From NCBI RefSeq assembly GCF_000004075.3, contig NC_026659.2, positions 26,988,272 to 27,052,271 of the forward strand: 64,000 nucleotides of DNA, given 5' to 3'. Within the stretch, counting starts at the first letter, position 1; every line of letters starts with the position of its first letter. This stretch comes from Cucumis sativus. Taxonomy: Eukaryota > Streptophyta > Magnoliopsida > Cucurbitales > Cucurbitaceae. Below, piece by piece: positions 26,301 through 39,112 of the stretch. The position numbers and the translations under genes are program-made. The notes under the pieces were generated by a model, which ran no database searches, had not been told where the DNA came from, and saw nothing but the letters and a program-made list of their open reading frames with translations.

Positions 26301-29300
26301 TTTCATAAAATCAATCCTTCTCATGGTGTGTTTTTAATTTATTTTTTTTAATAGAGGTTTTAAATTCTCTTTATTTATTTTTCTCTAATGTGAGAGTAGT
26401 ACTCTATAGGGAATTCTTGCAATCACCACTAAATTTGGAATAGATTGATCACCTTCGTTTTTCTTTAAACCCTATCTATTGTCATTTCTACTCTTAGTAT
26501 ATCTCATTCTTTTCTAGTCTTAAACTACATCTTCATTCAACCAATTCAATAAATCTAATATTTTTTTAATAAAACAAATGAATTATTTCATTTATTATTG
26601 ATTGATTTGAAGAAGAAAGACCTACTCGAAAAGAGAGAATAATAATGAGAAAGGAATTTTCTTTGATACTTACATTTTGAAAATTGACATTGGGAGACAA
26701 GGATGAACATGCATGCATTCTTTATACACGTTCTACTTTTGTTGAACGTACAATTTACTAAATATACATCATGCAATTTAAGATATATTCTTGATTTTTG
26801 TCTCTACCATTTTTATTTGAGGAATTGCTCTTCAACCTAACTAAAATTCTTTATGTATTAATCTCCTCTTAGGGTTTGATTTTTCAACACAACACTTAAA
26901 CTAAGAGTGTAAAAGCTAAGCAATTACTTGAAGTTCATATCATTATAGGTCGTTTGAATATAGATTCATACCATATACATCCTTTTTCTTTATTGTATTA
27001 AAATTAGGAGAGGGAAAAAAAAAAGGTTTCCAATGTTTATACGGATAAATATAAATATATGAAGGGGATTTGGATTATTGAAATTGGCATACACGTGTAA
27101 AGAAGGTGTATAAGGAATCACAATCTTTCTTCCACAGTTGATTGAAGAAGAAGATATCAAAAGCTATACTCTTTCATAACTCTACCCTTCCTAACCACAT
27201 GATTTAATACCCCATTGGCCCCCCAGTTTTATGCAAATTTCTTTTTTCAAATGTGTAGACATATATTTGTTGAACTATATATATATTCACCACAAATATT
27301 TCAAATTAATAGATACATTGATTTTAAAAAGATGTCCAATTGTAAATTTAATGTTCTATATAATATTAAATTTGCAAATCAGCCATATTTTCGTAATAAA
27401 TTTTAAAAGAGCATTATTCTTGTAGTTGAAATTAATTAGTCAATATTGAAGATTCTAATTAAACACAAAACATACTCAAAACTAAAGTAACTTGATTTAT
27501 TTTAAACTTTATAACAATAACATTAATTAATTATTTTGTATGATCAAATTTACAAAAATATGTGTAAATATAGCCAAATATCACAAGTTTAGAGGTTATT
27601 AATAGAAATTTTGTTTTTGTTTCAATAATAATAATATATAAATTAAGTGGGTTTGACGTATTTGTTTCGTGTACGATTCCACAGAGTCAATCATAGGATC
27701 ATGACGGGGGGATGCTTTTCACCTTCCACCAAAATCTATCTACAAAATTATTTTAACCTTTATAAGAAGTGTTATATAAAAATCAACCCTTATTCAAATT
27801 AAATTAACTCATACATAGTTTATAATTTGTTTCCTTCAAATACTTTTACAAATACACAGCTATTTGTACAATAAATAATCTATGTAAATTACTTTCTGTG
27901 GGATGAGAATGTCCATTATTTCTACTGATAATAGATGACTTCAAAATGTTGCTTAAGCTTTCTCCCTTCAAGTAACCTATGAATCAATGGTGGTCTTTCA
28001 ATTACTCATGTCTACTTTTCTATATATATAGATAGTTTTAAAAATTAATTAGGTATTAAAGCATATATGTTTTTGTGTTTATAATAATTAATATGTAGTT
28101 AGCTTTATTGGGATGGATATGTAGATAAAACTTAGTTAAATAAATGAAGTTGGTGTATTCAAATGTTGTAATTTAAAATGGGGAAAAGAAGAGAGGAAGT
28201 AGTGCAAATTCCTGTTATGATTTGAATTTGTAAAATTAAAGTGAAAACTTGACAAATTAATAATTAACCCTAAACCAAAGAAAGACATAAACACAAAGGC
28301 CTTTATAATAACAACCCTCCTTTTCTTATAATAAAGGAAATAGGAATTTCGTTTCTGTTTTCTTTTTCTTAATTAACCAAAAATTTCTTCATCTAAATTT
28401 CATACACTAACACACAAACTTTCAAAACTTCCAACTTTTATCTTTCCCTTCCCCCACAAACTTTTCCACTTTTAATCAATAAAAGAACACCGACCCTAAT
28501 TAATTACAAACACGAGTGTGTGTGTATATAGCCTATGTATATATTTCAGGGAGTAGTTATATTTTGATTTTAACTTTTTTATTGTCGTTAAATTTTAAAA
28601 TATTGTTTAGTTTTAGATCGTAGATGGAAAAAAAAAATCTTGACTTACTCCTATGAGTCGAGAAGTGAGTAGAGATACTAAAGCTCTCACATCTCTCATG
28701 AAACTATGCTCACAAAAGCCTAATTCCACGTAAACTTTCATATCAAGTTTAGACTTTTTAATCAAATCATGAGTGTATCAAACTCATAGAGTGTAAGTTA
28801 AAATTTGCCTTCAACGTAATTTTCATTATACATGAAGTTTGACGTGGGAAAGTACAAAAAAACGAGAAGTCGTTTGGATTATGTTTCTACTCATTTAATA
28901 ACTAACCATTAGAAACAAACCTAACTTAATATAGTGTCAAATCTATTAGAAACTAAACTAATACACAAAACTTAGCAAAGTTAAAAAGAGTTTTTTTTTT
29001 TTTTTAAATAAAAGAAGAAAACGGAAAGGAGTCAAAAGGGAGGAAGCAATTTTATGATAAAACCAAACACATTTGTGTAATGCAATTGAAGAAAAGTGGT
29101 GAGCTTTTTTTGTATAAGAAAACAACATAGCAATAATTGAGTTTGAGGCTATTTTGGTTTTATTAACCCAATTTTTGTGCTCATTGGACGGTGAATCCAA
29201 CACCCCTTTCCCTTTCCCTTTCCTTCTTCTACCAATCACTACTTTTCCTTTACTTTTATTTTATTTTATATATAAATAATAATAAAAAGGATGAACATAT

Positions 29301-30722
29301 TAATAATGATAATAATAAGTAAAGAAAAGGGGAAAAGAGGGGTTAAAAAGGAAGAAGGACAAAGAAAAGGAGAGGTAAGAGGAGTTGTATTCCATATGAT
29401 TTGTATTGTTTCCATGCATCAAGGCTTTGCATTTCAGCAATGTGTTTTACAACTAACTTTTGTCTTCCCATTCACTTTTCTTTTCCTTAATGTGAAATTG
29501 CTCTTTCCATTTGAGTTGCCGCCTAATCAAAAGGTGTCGACTGCTGATCAAAGCTCGAGTTTATACAGGTGTCTTTTCGTTTTTCATTGTTTGCTTTTTT
29601 AAATTATTTATGGTTTGCTTTTAGGGTTATTTGAACGACAAATCTCTTTGTATTCTTAACAAACACTAATGCTATTAACTTTTGTTGAGCTAAGTTTCTT
29701 TTAACATCAATTTGTATCCTTTAGATCCTTCACATTGACCCAGGTGAATTTGAAGCCATTAGATTGCCTAAATCTCAAATCAAGTGAGAGTTTCGTATTC
29801 TTAAGGAAGAAAAGTTCATAGCTTCTTGTATCTTTGTTGTAGTTTTTACCCTAATTCTCTCTTGTCGTCTTCTTTATGATTATTATTCTCAATCTATTTT
29901 AGTTGCAATGTTGCTAGTAAGATTAATAAGATTGGAACATTAAATTGTTCTTATTTGTTTATTAGTAGAGAGAGGGAATGTTAAATTGTTTATAAGTTGC
30001 TGTGTTTAGAAAACAACAGTAGCAATAAAGTTTAGGCAAAAAATATGTAATACATGAAGGCAGGATTTAACGTAACGATACCGGAAAAATTAGGGGTGTA
30101 AGTAATTGGACCATTAGGCGGTTTGTATGTGTTATTGGGCCTAAAGCCCGAATACAACTTTGATTAAAAAGGAGGATATTATTTGAAAGAAATTTGGAAG
30201 GAATGAGTGAATGACTATATAATCTCCTCTTCTAAGAAGTGATTCTTTCATCCCAACACCACAATAATTTAAATACTATAAAGTTTACTTTATTTTATTT
30301 ACATTCATGAAGTGAACCCAAATTGGATGGATGAATAAAAGTTTACATAAGCTGGAGTAATTTTAGAATGATTAAAATAATTTAATAATTTAAAAAAGAA
30401 AATTGGAGAGTGAAGTTTGTTTAAAATAAAACAAAAACAACGAAGCAACCAAAGTAAAAGGTGAGAAATGCCAACTGTTCCAAAGTCCAACCCGTCAACG
30501 AAATGTAAGATGAAACGTGGCAAAATCCTGATGGTTCCTTCACGAAGCCACCATACCAACTCCCCTCCCGATCTTCTCTCTTACTCTCTCTCATTCCCCG
30601 ATCTTCATTTCTCCGGCTGTATCTACAATTTTGACCGGCCGGATCTCCGTGCCGATGCCCAACTAACAACGGAAAGACATTCCTTCCTTCTCTCCTCCGT
30701 TTCACGTTCCTCGGCTGCAAGG

Positions 30723-33700
30723 ATGCCGTCGCCTTCGATCCTACCTATCACCCAGCCCCCTTCTTCCTCTCCATTTTCCTCTGGGGGCTCCGTCACCAAT
30801 TCCATTATGGCAACTACATCTACTGCCATAGACATTATGTTGCTTAAAGAAGACGACGAACATAGGACTGGACTTCTTGTTTCTCCATTGTTCGATGACG
30901 ATAGGTCGATAGGTCATAAGCCCCTTCTTCCTAGGACTTCCAGCTATGCCTCCTCCACATCAACTTCCTCTTCCGGCAGCACTATGTACAAGCAGAAGCG
31001 GAGGCGAGTCAAGAGTGAAGAATTTTTATCTTTTCTCTCCGGTGACGGCCGCCACCAGACTTTTGATCATGATGTGGAGAATGCCGATGTTGAGAGAGCT
31101 GAAAGATTTCTACTGACCCGTTTGGGTTTGAAACTCTCAAAATATATTCGGTAAAATGTCTAACTTATTGTCCTTTGTATGCTTCGTTTGTTCTCTACTA
31201 TTGTTTTACTTTTTGGGATGGCGTTAAGAGATCAGTTTCTTGATCCAATCCTCTTCTTGATTCTGATTCGCGTAGAAAAATTAAGAATCATGGATATAAA
31301 TTGATAGGCCAAAATCTACAACATCAGCTTTGGCTGATATTTAAGTTATATACCATTATCATCAGGTTCTCTTATTGAATGGCTTATGATGTTCGAGATT
31401 ATACAACTTATTTGATTATTCAGGGTAGCATTTAGATGGATTGCAAGGTTTCTGGCACTTGGTTGCTATTCATTTTTTCTTCTTCCAGGTTTTCTTCAAG
31501 GTAAGTTAAGATTCTTGTAGATTGTTATATTTATTTATGCAATGTCAATTAAAGTTAACTGATATTTTCCACCCATTTTCTGGTTTGATCATGGTGAACT
31601 TTGTTACTTGCAGTTGGTTATTATTATTTCTCTTCCAGTCAGATACGCAGAAGTATACCTTATGGTGATAAACCAAGGAATAAGTGAGGAACCAATATAG
31701 GATCTATATATTTCTCTTATGTGAATTTAAGATGAAAGTGCTGGTTGGAATCCCATTTTTATATGTTGAAGCATTAAATTTTCTGGTACAGGTTGGATCT
31801 TTATCTTCCAAAACATATTGACGGCCCAAAACCAGTTGTTGCTTTCATCACTGGCGGGGCTTGGATTATTGGGTAAACATTGGAAATTATTATGAATATG
31901 ATGATAGAGTGGAGGAAGGGTTGTAGTAAATCAACTTATTCAATTGTGTTTGTTCTTGCAGCTACAAAGCTTGGGGTTGTCTTCTAGGGCAACAATTATC
32001 AGAAAGAGATGTCATTGTAGCATGCATCGATTACAGGTAATTTGGTATGAATATTGATATAATCATCATTGTCAAATGTTCATCGCACCAAGTGAAATTG
32101 TTTTTCAGTGTAGTTAATGATAAATTGTACATACTTTTGATGTAGAAATTTTCCTCAGGGAACTATGAGTGATATGATTGATGATGCCTCCCAAGGTATC
32201 TCGTTCTTGTGTAATAACATTAGAGAATTTGGAGGCGATCCAAACAGGTAATGCCTTAACTTCTTAACTTAAAAGTTTTGATTAAGTTGAGCGTAGATAT
32301 ATTTAATCATTCTGTTGCAAAGGTGGTTAATCATGAGAGTGTGCAGAGTTCGTGTCCTTGAGAATTAGTCCGTTCTTGTTTTAAAATGATAAAAGAGTGG
32401 AGAGAGATGTCTGTCTTTATGTCTCTGTACAGAGAGCAGCTCCACCAGAAAGAAGAAATGGGGAAATTCCAGAAGAAAGCGAGATAACAGTGGACGGGAA
32501 CGATCAATTAACTGAAGGCTCTCTTTTCCCACCCCCATCAAATATTTACTCAAATATTCCCTTTTCAACATTAAGATTGGTATCAGGGATAGTGTTCTTG
32601 AGCACGAATTTAGGGTATTTCGGCATCGATGAATTTGATGAAGGGAGAAAGAACGATTGGTTCAAAAAGCTTTGGACGAAGGTGTTTCCTGTTATCACAT
32701 AAACTTGAAGAATAGGAGACGGAAGGTTAGGAAAAAGTAACAAATCAAAAACAGGATTTCGAGCTGGGAAAAATGAAGTGTTTGTCTTTGTTTCAGATGT
32801 TCATGGGTTGGGTCGAACAAAAAAAAAAGTTGTCAAAATTTAACATGTAGTTACAGAAAATGGAGCAGGAAGGCAGATCGATGATGAAAACTGTTAAATT
32901 TGATAGTACGGGGTTGCATCTCAAAACCAATTGGCTTTTTTTTTTTTGAACAAGTCTTCAATCTATATTTCCTTGAATTCAAAGTACTTTCAAAGTTTCT
33001 CTCACACATCAACAACTTTAAATTGTTGGTCACATTGCGACAGCCTCATAATCTAATTTCGTTAGTAGGGGCGCTTGACATCCATTCACTAGCTAGATTA
33101 AGGTGAATAGTCTTCATAGTTACAGGCAAGTCTTCAACCTCAAGTTATCTAAGCCCCCAAGCCAAGCCACCATCTCAGAGAGTTAAGAATTGATGAAAAT
33201 CGAAGAAAACCCGGTCAGCCAATGTGAAAAGTGCCAATATCGCCAGTTCTGATGGAGCTGGCGACTTCGTCCGCAAAGGCCAAACAAGAAGAAATACAGC
33301 CGCTAAAGGCACCCCAAACCATATCAGCGATCCAGAACGCCAAATGCAATGGCAATGCCATGGCCTAAACTGTGTGTCGTTGGAGGAAAGAAGGTGGTTG
33401 GGAAGTTTAAGAGGAAATCCATTGAAGGAATTGAGAGATTAGGATTAGAGGAAGCCATTGGAGAAAAGAAGCAGAAGAGAATTTGAGGTAGATGGGCTAC
33501 TCCTCTCATAGCCAATTGGTTTTGAGATGGAACCCCATACTACCAAATTTAACATGGTATCAGAGCCCATTAAAACCAAACGGGTATTCGATCCAAGATA
33601 GGTGAAACCAAAGAGGCACCATCTTGAGGGGGCATGTTGGAGAAGTTGAGAGTCTCACGTTGGAAAAACCAAGGGGACTCATACTCCATATAAGGTAGAT

Positions 33701-35494
33701 GGGCTACTCCTCTCATTGCCAATTGATTTTGAGATGGAACCCCATACTACCAAATTTAATAAAAACGATGAACATGAGAAAGTATAAGGTCATAGAGCGA
33801 GTTTATTTGATAATCGATTAAGGAGAAATGATCATGTATTTGGTAAAATATCTTAATGTAGCATTGGGACTAGAAAATGATCAAGAAGATAAGGATAATC
33901 TCTATTGATCGAAGCATTGGTGGGGCTAGGCTTGTTGTCGATATTGCGTGAGAAAGCTGGATTTTTTTCAGTAAATTCGAACTTGGATGAATGTCCAAAC
34001 TTTTTTAGAAGAGATTAAAGAGAAAACTAAGCCCCTTAATGTATATTGCCGTAATTTTCTATTTCAAATTTTGAGCCTTATCTATCACCATTCAGTTGTA
34101 CTGAGTCACTGACTGTGAAACCCTGTTCTTGTTTCTTTTCTTCAAGAATTTATCTAATGGGTCAGTCAGCTGGAGCACATATAGCTGCCTGCACGCTTTT
34201 GGAGCATGCAATGAAAGAGGTTCGCAAAGTAGAAAGTATCTCTTGGAGTGTGTCTCAGATCAAAGCTTATTTTGGTTTGTCAGGAGGGTGAGTATTTCTA
34301 CCACTATGGATTCAAGAGTTTGGCCTGAAAAGGGTATACTTTGGCATTCTCTTCTATGATAATGTTCTTCTTATAAGTATCTGTTCTCATCATTTGACGT
34401 GCTGTGATTTTTTAACCATTTTCTTCTCTGCATGTAAGCAGGTATAATTTGCTCAATTTGGTAGATTACTTTCACTCTCGAGGTCTATCTCGTTCTCTGT
34501 TTCTAAGGTATTACTATTAGAGGTTCATGCACAAAATTATTACCATACGTACATAATTTTGAATTTTTTTACAATGTAATCATATACTTCATTGCAGCAT
34601 AATGGAAGGAGAACAATCCTTGAAACGATTTTCACCCGAGGTAATGATCTTGGAAGAACCCAACATAGGAGCGGCAGTCTCGATTCTTCCTCCCATCATT
34701 TTATTCCATGGAACAGCAGACTATTCTATACCATCAGATGCTAGGTACATAATGTTAGAATACTACCAGACAAGAACACTCAAGAACAACTAAGAACATA
34801 TAAAATCACTAAACAGAGAAATATCAATAAGAATAATTAAACTACAGTTATACCTTAGCCTTTCTAGAGGGTTACTCCTACCAAAATTTTCACACCTTAG
34901 TCCCAACCCAAGCCCTTTGTTCATAAATTAAACGCCCCGACAAATTTACTATGTAATTTCTAACATGTCCCTTCTAATAACCATAGCAACAATCCCAATA
35001 TTTCCCTGACTAAGGGTGGAGGTTTTTAGCTAAGCCAAAGCATACATAACACAGATAAAAGTAATGGCTTAAACTCCAAGAAGTTTTATCTCCCAAATTT
35101 AAAGCATTTCTTGTATTCCAAGTAGTTTTGTTGCAATGCAGTAAGACTTTTGCCGAGACTCTTCAAAGCGTTGGAGTGAAAACCGAAACATTTTTCTACG
35201 AAGGAAAGACGCATACAGATGTATTTGTTCAGGTAAAAGAACATCTTAGATTCATTGAAGTAGTAATGTTTGCTGGTTTGAACAGTTCCTTTTCTTAGGT
35301 TTTTCCAATAACCTTAATCTTTGATTATCCAGGATCCATTGAGGGGTGGGAGAGATCAAATGTTTGAAGATCTTGTTGGTATCATCCATGCCAATGACGC
35401 GGAAGCGCTGGCAAAAGATGCAGTAGCACCTCCAAGAAGACGATTTGTACCCGAGATCATGTTGATGTTAGCTCGTAGTGTTAGCCCCTTCTAA
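30723..35494 (+). CDS. ICME: Isoprenylcysteine alpha-carbonyl methylesterase (ICME)
   Basis: Removes the methyl ester from C-terminal prenylcysteine of prenylated proteins, reversing ICMT. In Arabidopsis it acts at ER/Golgi membranes and modulates ABA signalling. Eleven exons join in frame: 30723-31150, 31424-31500, 31614-31683, 31792-31872, 31962-32036, 32146-32247, 34147-34287, 34442-34507, 34598-34744, 35142-35232 and 35333-35494. They give about 479 aa, versus about 427 in Arabidopsis. A membrane segment lies in [17 protein letters not shown]. The esterase core has the oxyanion loop [13 protein letters not shown], nucleophile GQSAG (S285), acid [12 protein letters not shown] (D388) and base GKTHTD (H420). 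The N-terminal 110 residues are Ser-rich and end in a KQKRRRVK patch. The start chosen is MPSPSIL; the frame stays open upstream to 30468. Intron 6 is 1.9 kb and carries mobile-element debris. ICME-LIKE paralogues exist, so the exact member is less certain than the activity. Confidence 0.93.
32397..32702 (+). pseudogene. Protein-like open frame inside ICME intron 6
   Basis: A frame of about 100 codons, beginning inside an AT-poor patch, ends ...[14 protein letters not shown]. It has a composition unlike its AT-rich surroundings (mixed acidic and aromatic residues, e.g. [18 protein letters not shown]). I do not recognise it. It lies within the intron between exons 32146-32247 and 34147-34287. 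It may be the 3' end of a captured or retroposed gene, or a chance frame. Same strand as ICME. Confidence 0.35.
32893..32934 (-). mobile_element. Inverted fragment of the TRIM LTR 3' end
   Basis: Read on the minus strand, these 42 bases match the last 42 bases of the LTR at 33513-33554 with three mismatches (GCCAATTGGTTTTGAGATG and onward). It is in opposite orientation to the nearby element, so it is a separate, eroded insertion or one arm of a rearrangement. It is followed by a T run. Confidence 0.75.
33175..33458 (-). pseudogene. Antisense protein-like fragment with a frame break
   Basis: Minus-strand translation gives [20 protein letters not shown] onward to a stop near 33327. A shifted frame then continues as [20 protein letters not shown] to FDFHQFLTL and a stop at 33175. 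The hydrophobic, coding-like character continuing across a frame shift suggests a decayed membrane-protein gene piece. It lies between the inverted LTR fragment and the truncated 5' LTR of the TRIM. I do not recognise the family. Confidence 0.35.
33487..33761 (+). mobile_element. TRIM (miniature LTR retrotransposon) in ICME intron 6
   Basis: A truncated 5' LTR (33487-33554, ending AACA) is followed directly by the initiator-Met-tRNA primer-binding site TGGTATCAGAGC (33555-33566). Next come an internal region of only about 80 bases with no coding capacity, and a purine tract (CTTGAGGGGGCA, ending at 33634). A 3' LTR of about 127 bases starts TGTTGGAGAAG at 33635. The two LTRs share about 68 bases with a handful of mismatches (CATAGCC/CATTGCC, TTGG/TTGA). 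This architecture is that of a TRIM, which depends on proteins supplied by autonomous elements. The 5' half of the left LTR is missing, so the copy is defective. Confidence 0.85.
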
Positions 35495-37600
35495 CAACAT
35501 GATTATCATCGATCAACCTACATCCCCATGTGAAATTTAGTATTCCTCTGATCTTAGTTGCAGTTCATTTGTTGTAGGTCACAAATGGAGGAAAGATAAA
35601 TTTAGCATATCATGATTTGGAAAGATTTGTTGCAGAACTATATATATGTGATTCTTTCGATAGACAATGGTAATGAAATATCATCTTTAGTCAACCTGAA
35701 CTTCCCTCTCTATTTTGAACTCAAAATTTCATAATAAAAGCAAAAGAAACTGAATTTGATTATTGTTCTAAATTAATATATATAGTAACTTTCATGGGGA
35801 ACAGGATATAGGTTCACTATAAAATTTACACCACCATTCTCACACTCACACACAATAAAACAAGACCGAACAAATTCTACAAACTACAATTAATTAAACA
35901 TAGTTTTAGATTAATAATCCATCTACATGGTTTTTTCTATTTTTTCGTCGGTTGATTTCAAATCAATATTAATTATTGTTTGAGTTCCTACGACTCTTTT
36001 TACAATCACAAGTTTGATTCAGGACAATGAATTAGACCAACAACGGTGAGAATGAATATATATGTATGTCCATAACAATTAGATTTCTTTTGAAAGAGAT
36101 GTGTGACTAAAAAGAAATTGAGCACTCAACCAAAATGTTATTTAGAAGCGGTCGTTATTACTCAATCAAAATGTTATTTAGAAGCCGTCGTTATTGACAA
36201 TATATTAAAAAAAACGTAGGATAAAATTATGTTCATTTGGTAACGTTATTTTCTTTTGAAGATAAATGTGTAATTATTTTAGGAAGAGAAATGGTTTATG
36301 AAGCAGCAGTCTGTGGGATGTTGGATTCTATAACTAAATTGAGGGTCAATTGGACCAAAGAGAAAGTATGAAGAGATGTAGTTTATATATCCTCAAAATT
36401 GATTGAAACAGTCAAATATTATACACACTTTTTTGTGTATAATCCAAATGATTTTCCTGAGGTCTCATTGCTGTCAGCATTACGTCTATAAAGTCCAAAG
36501 CCCATTGTGATTTTAATTTAATTTATGGTCCTTTTCTTCTATTTTCCTCATACTTTCTCCATATACAATAATGAGGTGGGACACTTTATAATCTAACAAA
36601 ATATTTAATTCACTTGAAATAATTAAAATCCTATTTAATTTTCTATAAATATTGACCCAAAAATTATATATACATAGATGTGGATCTCAACTATATATTA
36701 ATATTAATGACATGATCAACTTTTGCGGACATGAACTCGATACAATACATTTAAATAAATAGAAAAATAGTAATGTCAATTAATATTACAATTTGAGCTC
36801 AAAAAGATTAGGAGAGTGTGTTCGTTTTCAAATTAAATTGGGAATTTTGTTTGACCCCAACTAAATTTTGAGAATTAAACATTAAATCACAACTAAATTC
36901 AAATTGGATAAGAGGTGAATTTCACTACATTGGTTGGTCAACATTGGATGAATATGATATGACAATTAACGTGCCAAGTTGTCTCATAGCTAAAATCTTA
37001 GGTACCTGTATTAAATTACTTTTGGACCAATATGGAGGCTAGAGGGCCACACCCCATTAATTCAAAAGTATAATTATTTGATTTGTCCTTTTTTTTCTAA
37101 AAAAGTTAACCCCATAAATTTTATTTTGAATTATTTGATTAATCTTCCAATAATAATGATGTTTGTTTTCTAACAATTTTCTAGTCATTGTGTTTATATT
37201 TCGTACGTAGACATTAGGATTCTACAATACATTTTTTTTTTTTACATATTACAAATATAAGAAATATGACAAGTAATTAGTTAGATATATCATATGACTA
37301 TCAGCTTTTAAATTTGGTATTTTTGTAATTTAAAAAATATAGTAACATAGATTTTTTTTGGTGTTTTTACAAACGATTTTGGTTGACTTAAAGATTCAAT
37401 AAATAAATAAAAAGTAATATGTGAATATGTTATTTTTTAGAAAGAATATATAGGAAATTGGGTGTCGTATTCAAATATGAAATTAGACCTTAAATTTAAA
37501 CTTATCCCCATTTCAAGAAAATGGAAGGAAAAACAAAAGAGCAATTTTCCTTTAAGCAACTTCGTGGGCATGCAATGCAATGCAATGCCTCCATTGTGAC
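35495..37600. other. Intergenic between ICME and NUDT1-like gene
   Basis: Contains the ICME 3' UTR and AT-rich DNA with TA-rich runs. A 36-base tandem duplication lies at 36124. I see no coding region; the minus-strand frames near 37437-37690 overlap the NUDT1 promoter and look accidental. Confidence 0.6.
36124..36195. repeat. Tandem duplication, 36-bp unit
   Basis: Two adjacent copies of a unit starting ACTCAACCAAAATG / ACTCAATCAAAATG and ending GTCGTTATT. Two substitutions distinguish them. Non-coding and apparently recent. Confidence 0.85.
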
Positions 37601-37602
37601 CC

Positions 37603-37611
37603 CTATAAATA
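37603..37611 (+). promoter_or_regulatory. TATA box of the NUDT1-like gene
   Basis: CCCCTATAAATAACAAC lies about 100 bases before the start codon. It is preceded by a TGCAA triplet repeat (37571-37588) and followed by a pyrimidine-rich leader (CCCTCTTCTCTTCTCTTT). This is a standard plant core-promoter arrangement and gives a leader of about 70-75 bases. Confidence 0.7.
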
Positions 37612-37672
37612 ACAACACCATCATCCCCAAACTCCATACCATACCCCTCTTCTCTTCTCTTTTACGTTCTAA

Positions 37673-38298
<626 letters not shown>

Positions 38299-38993
38299 CT
38301 AGCTGCCCCATGGTTAGGTTGGATCTGCATGGGTTCGGGTCAGGTGTTGAAATCATAAATATATATCTTCATATATACTATATATCAGGGATTATATCAG
38401 TGGGTAATTAAGCTTGTTGTATATTAAATTTTCTTGCTCTTGAAATCACTAATCTTGGAGTTGAAATGGGTGGGAGAAGGAAAAGGTGTTTTGTTCCTAC
38501 CTTTACTTTCATTGTAAAATTGGAATTTATGTAATAATAACAAAGTGTTGCAAGTTTGAAGAAATTGTTTCTCTTGTGTGATTTTGGTTACTATAAAAGT
38601 TGGGCAAATTGTTTTTTATCAAATGAGATTTTTCTTTTTGGCTGAAACCGAGAAAGAAGAAAATTTAGGAAGATCATTTTTAAAATAGATAATATCATAT
38701 TATTGTAAAGATATCTTAGCTATATTTATTTAAGAATTGATTAATGTATTTTTTTTTTGTTATAGTTTTTGAAAAGTAACCTCGTTTCATCTTTAGAATT
38801 TGTGTTTTGTATTTTATGTACGTATGTTTTTTTAAAAACCAAGTCAAATTTTGAAAAGTAAATAAAAAAATGTTTTGAGAATCTTGGTCTTATTTTTTAA
38901 ATTTGGTTAAGATTCAACCTTAGACCTTTATAGTAGGTTCCAACTATAGTTAAAGAATTTGATAATTATAATAGGTAACGATTTTGGTAATAA

Positions 38994-39112
38994 TAATTAA
39001 GTATATGATAACATTTTTTAAAAATTGCAAATATAGTAAAGTCTATCACATCGATAGACTTTGATAAATTTTGCTATATTTTAATTTTTTAAACTATTAT
39101 TATATATTTAAT
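38994..39112. repeat. Hairpin (MITE-like) repeat, copy 1
   Basis: Contains ATTAAGTATATGATAACATT, then GCAAATATAGTAAAGTCTATC, a short loop, GATAGACTTTGATAAATTTTG and CTATATTTT. The arms are complementary, so the DNA can fold into a hairpin. The same blocks in the same order recur at 57545 and 57988. Confidence 0.7.

Larger units (their letters stand above)
18180..30440. other. Gene-poor intergenic stretch of about 12 kb
   Basis: No open frame here is convincing: all are under about 100 codons, rich in Ile/Asn/Lys/Phe or simple sequence, and without family motifs. Features seen are a CCTT repeat near 21757, a G-rich tract at 23313, several weak copies of the hairpin repeat (about 25230-25330 and 25720-25820), polypyrimidine leaders (28375-28460) and TA runs. 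A minus-strand frame at 21577-21822 ending in an Asn/His-rich tail could be a last exon of something unrecognised, but I could not join it to upstream exons. In Arabidopsis PPC4 lies in the corresponding position. No PEP carboxylase motif was found here. Confidence 0.55.

Noticed and set aside
29291..29602. 103-codon frame at 29.3 kb ending after a possible splice donor
   Set aside because: The Lys/Glu-rich start and Phe-rich end reflect purine and pyrimidine tracts; no partner exon with a continuing frame was found.
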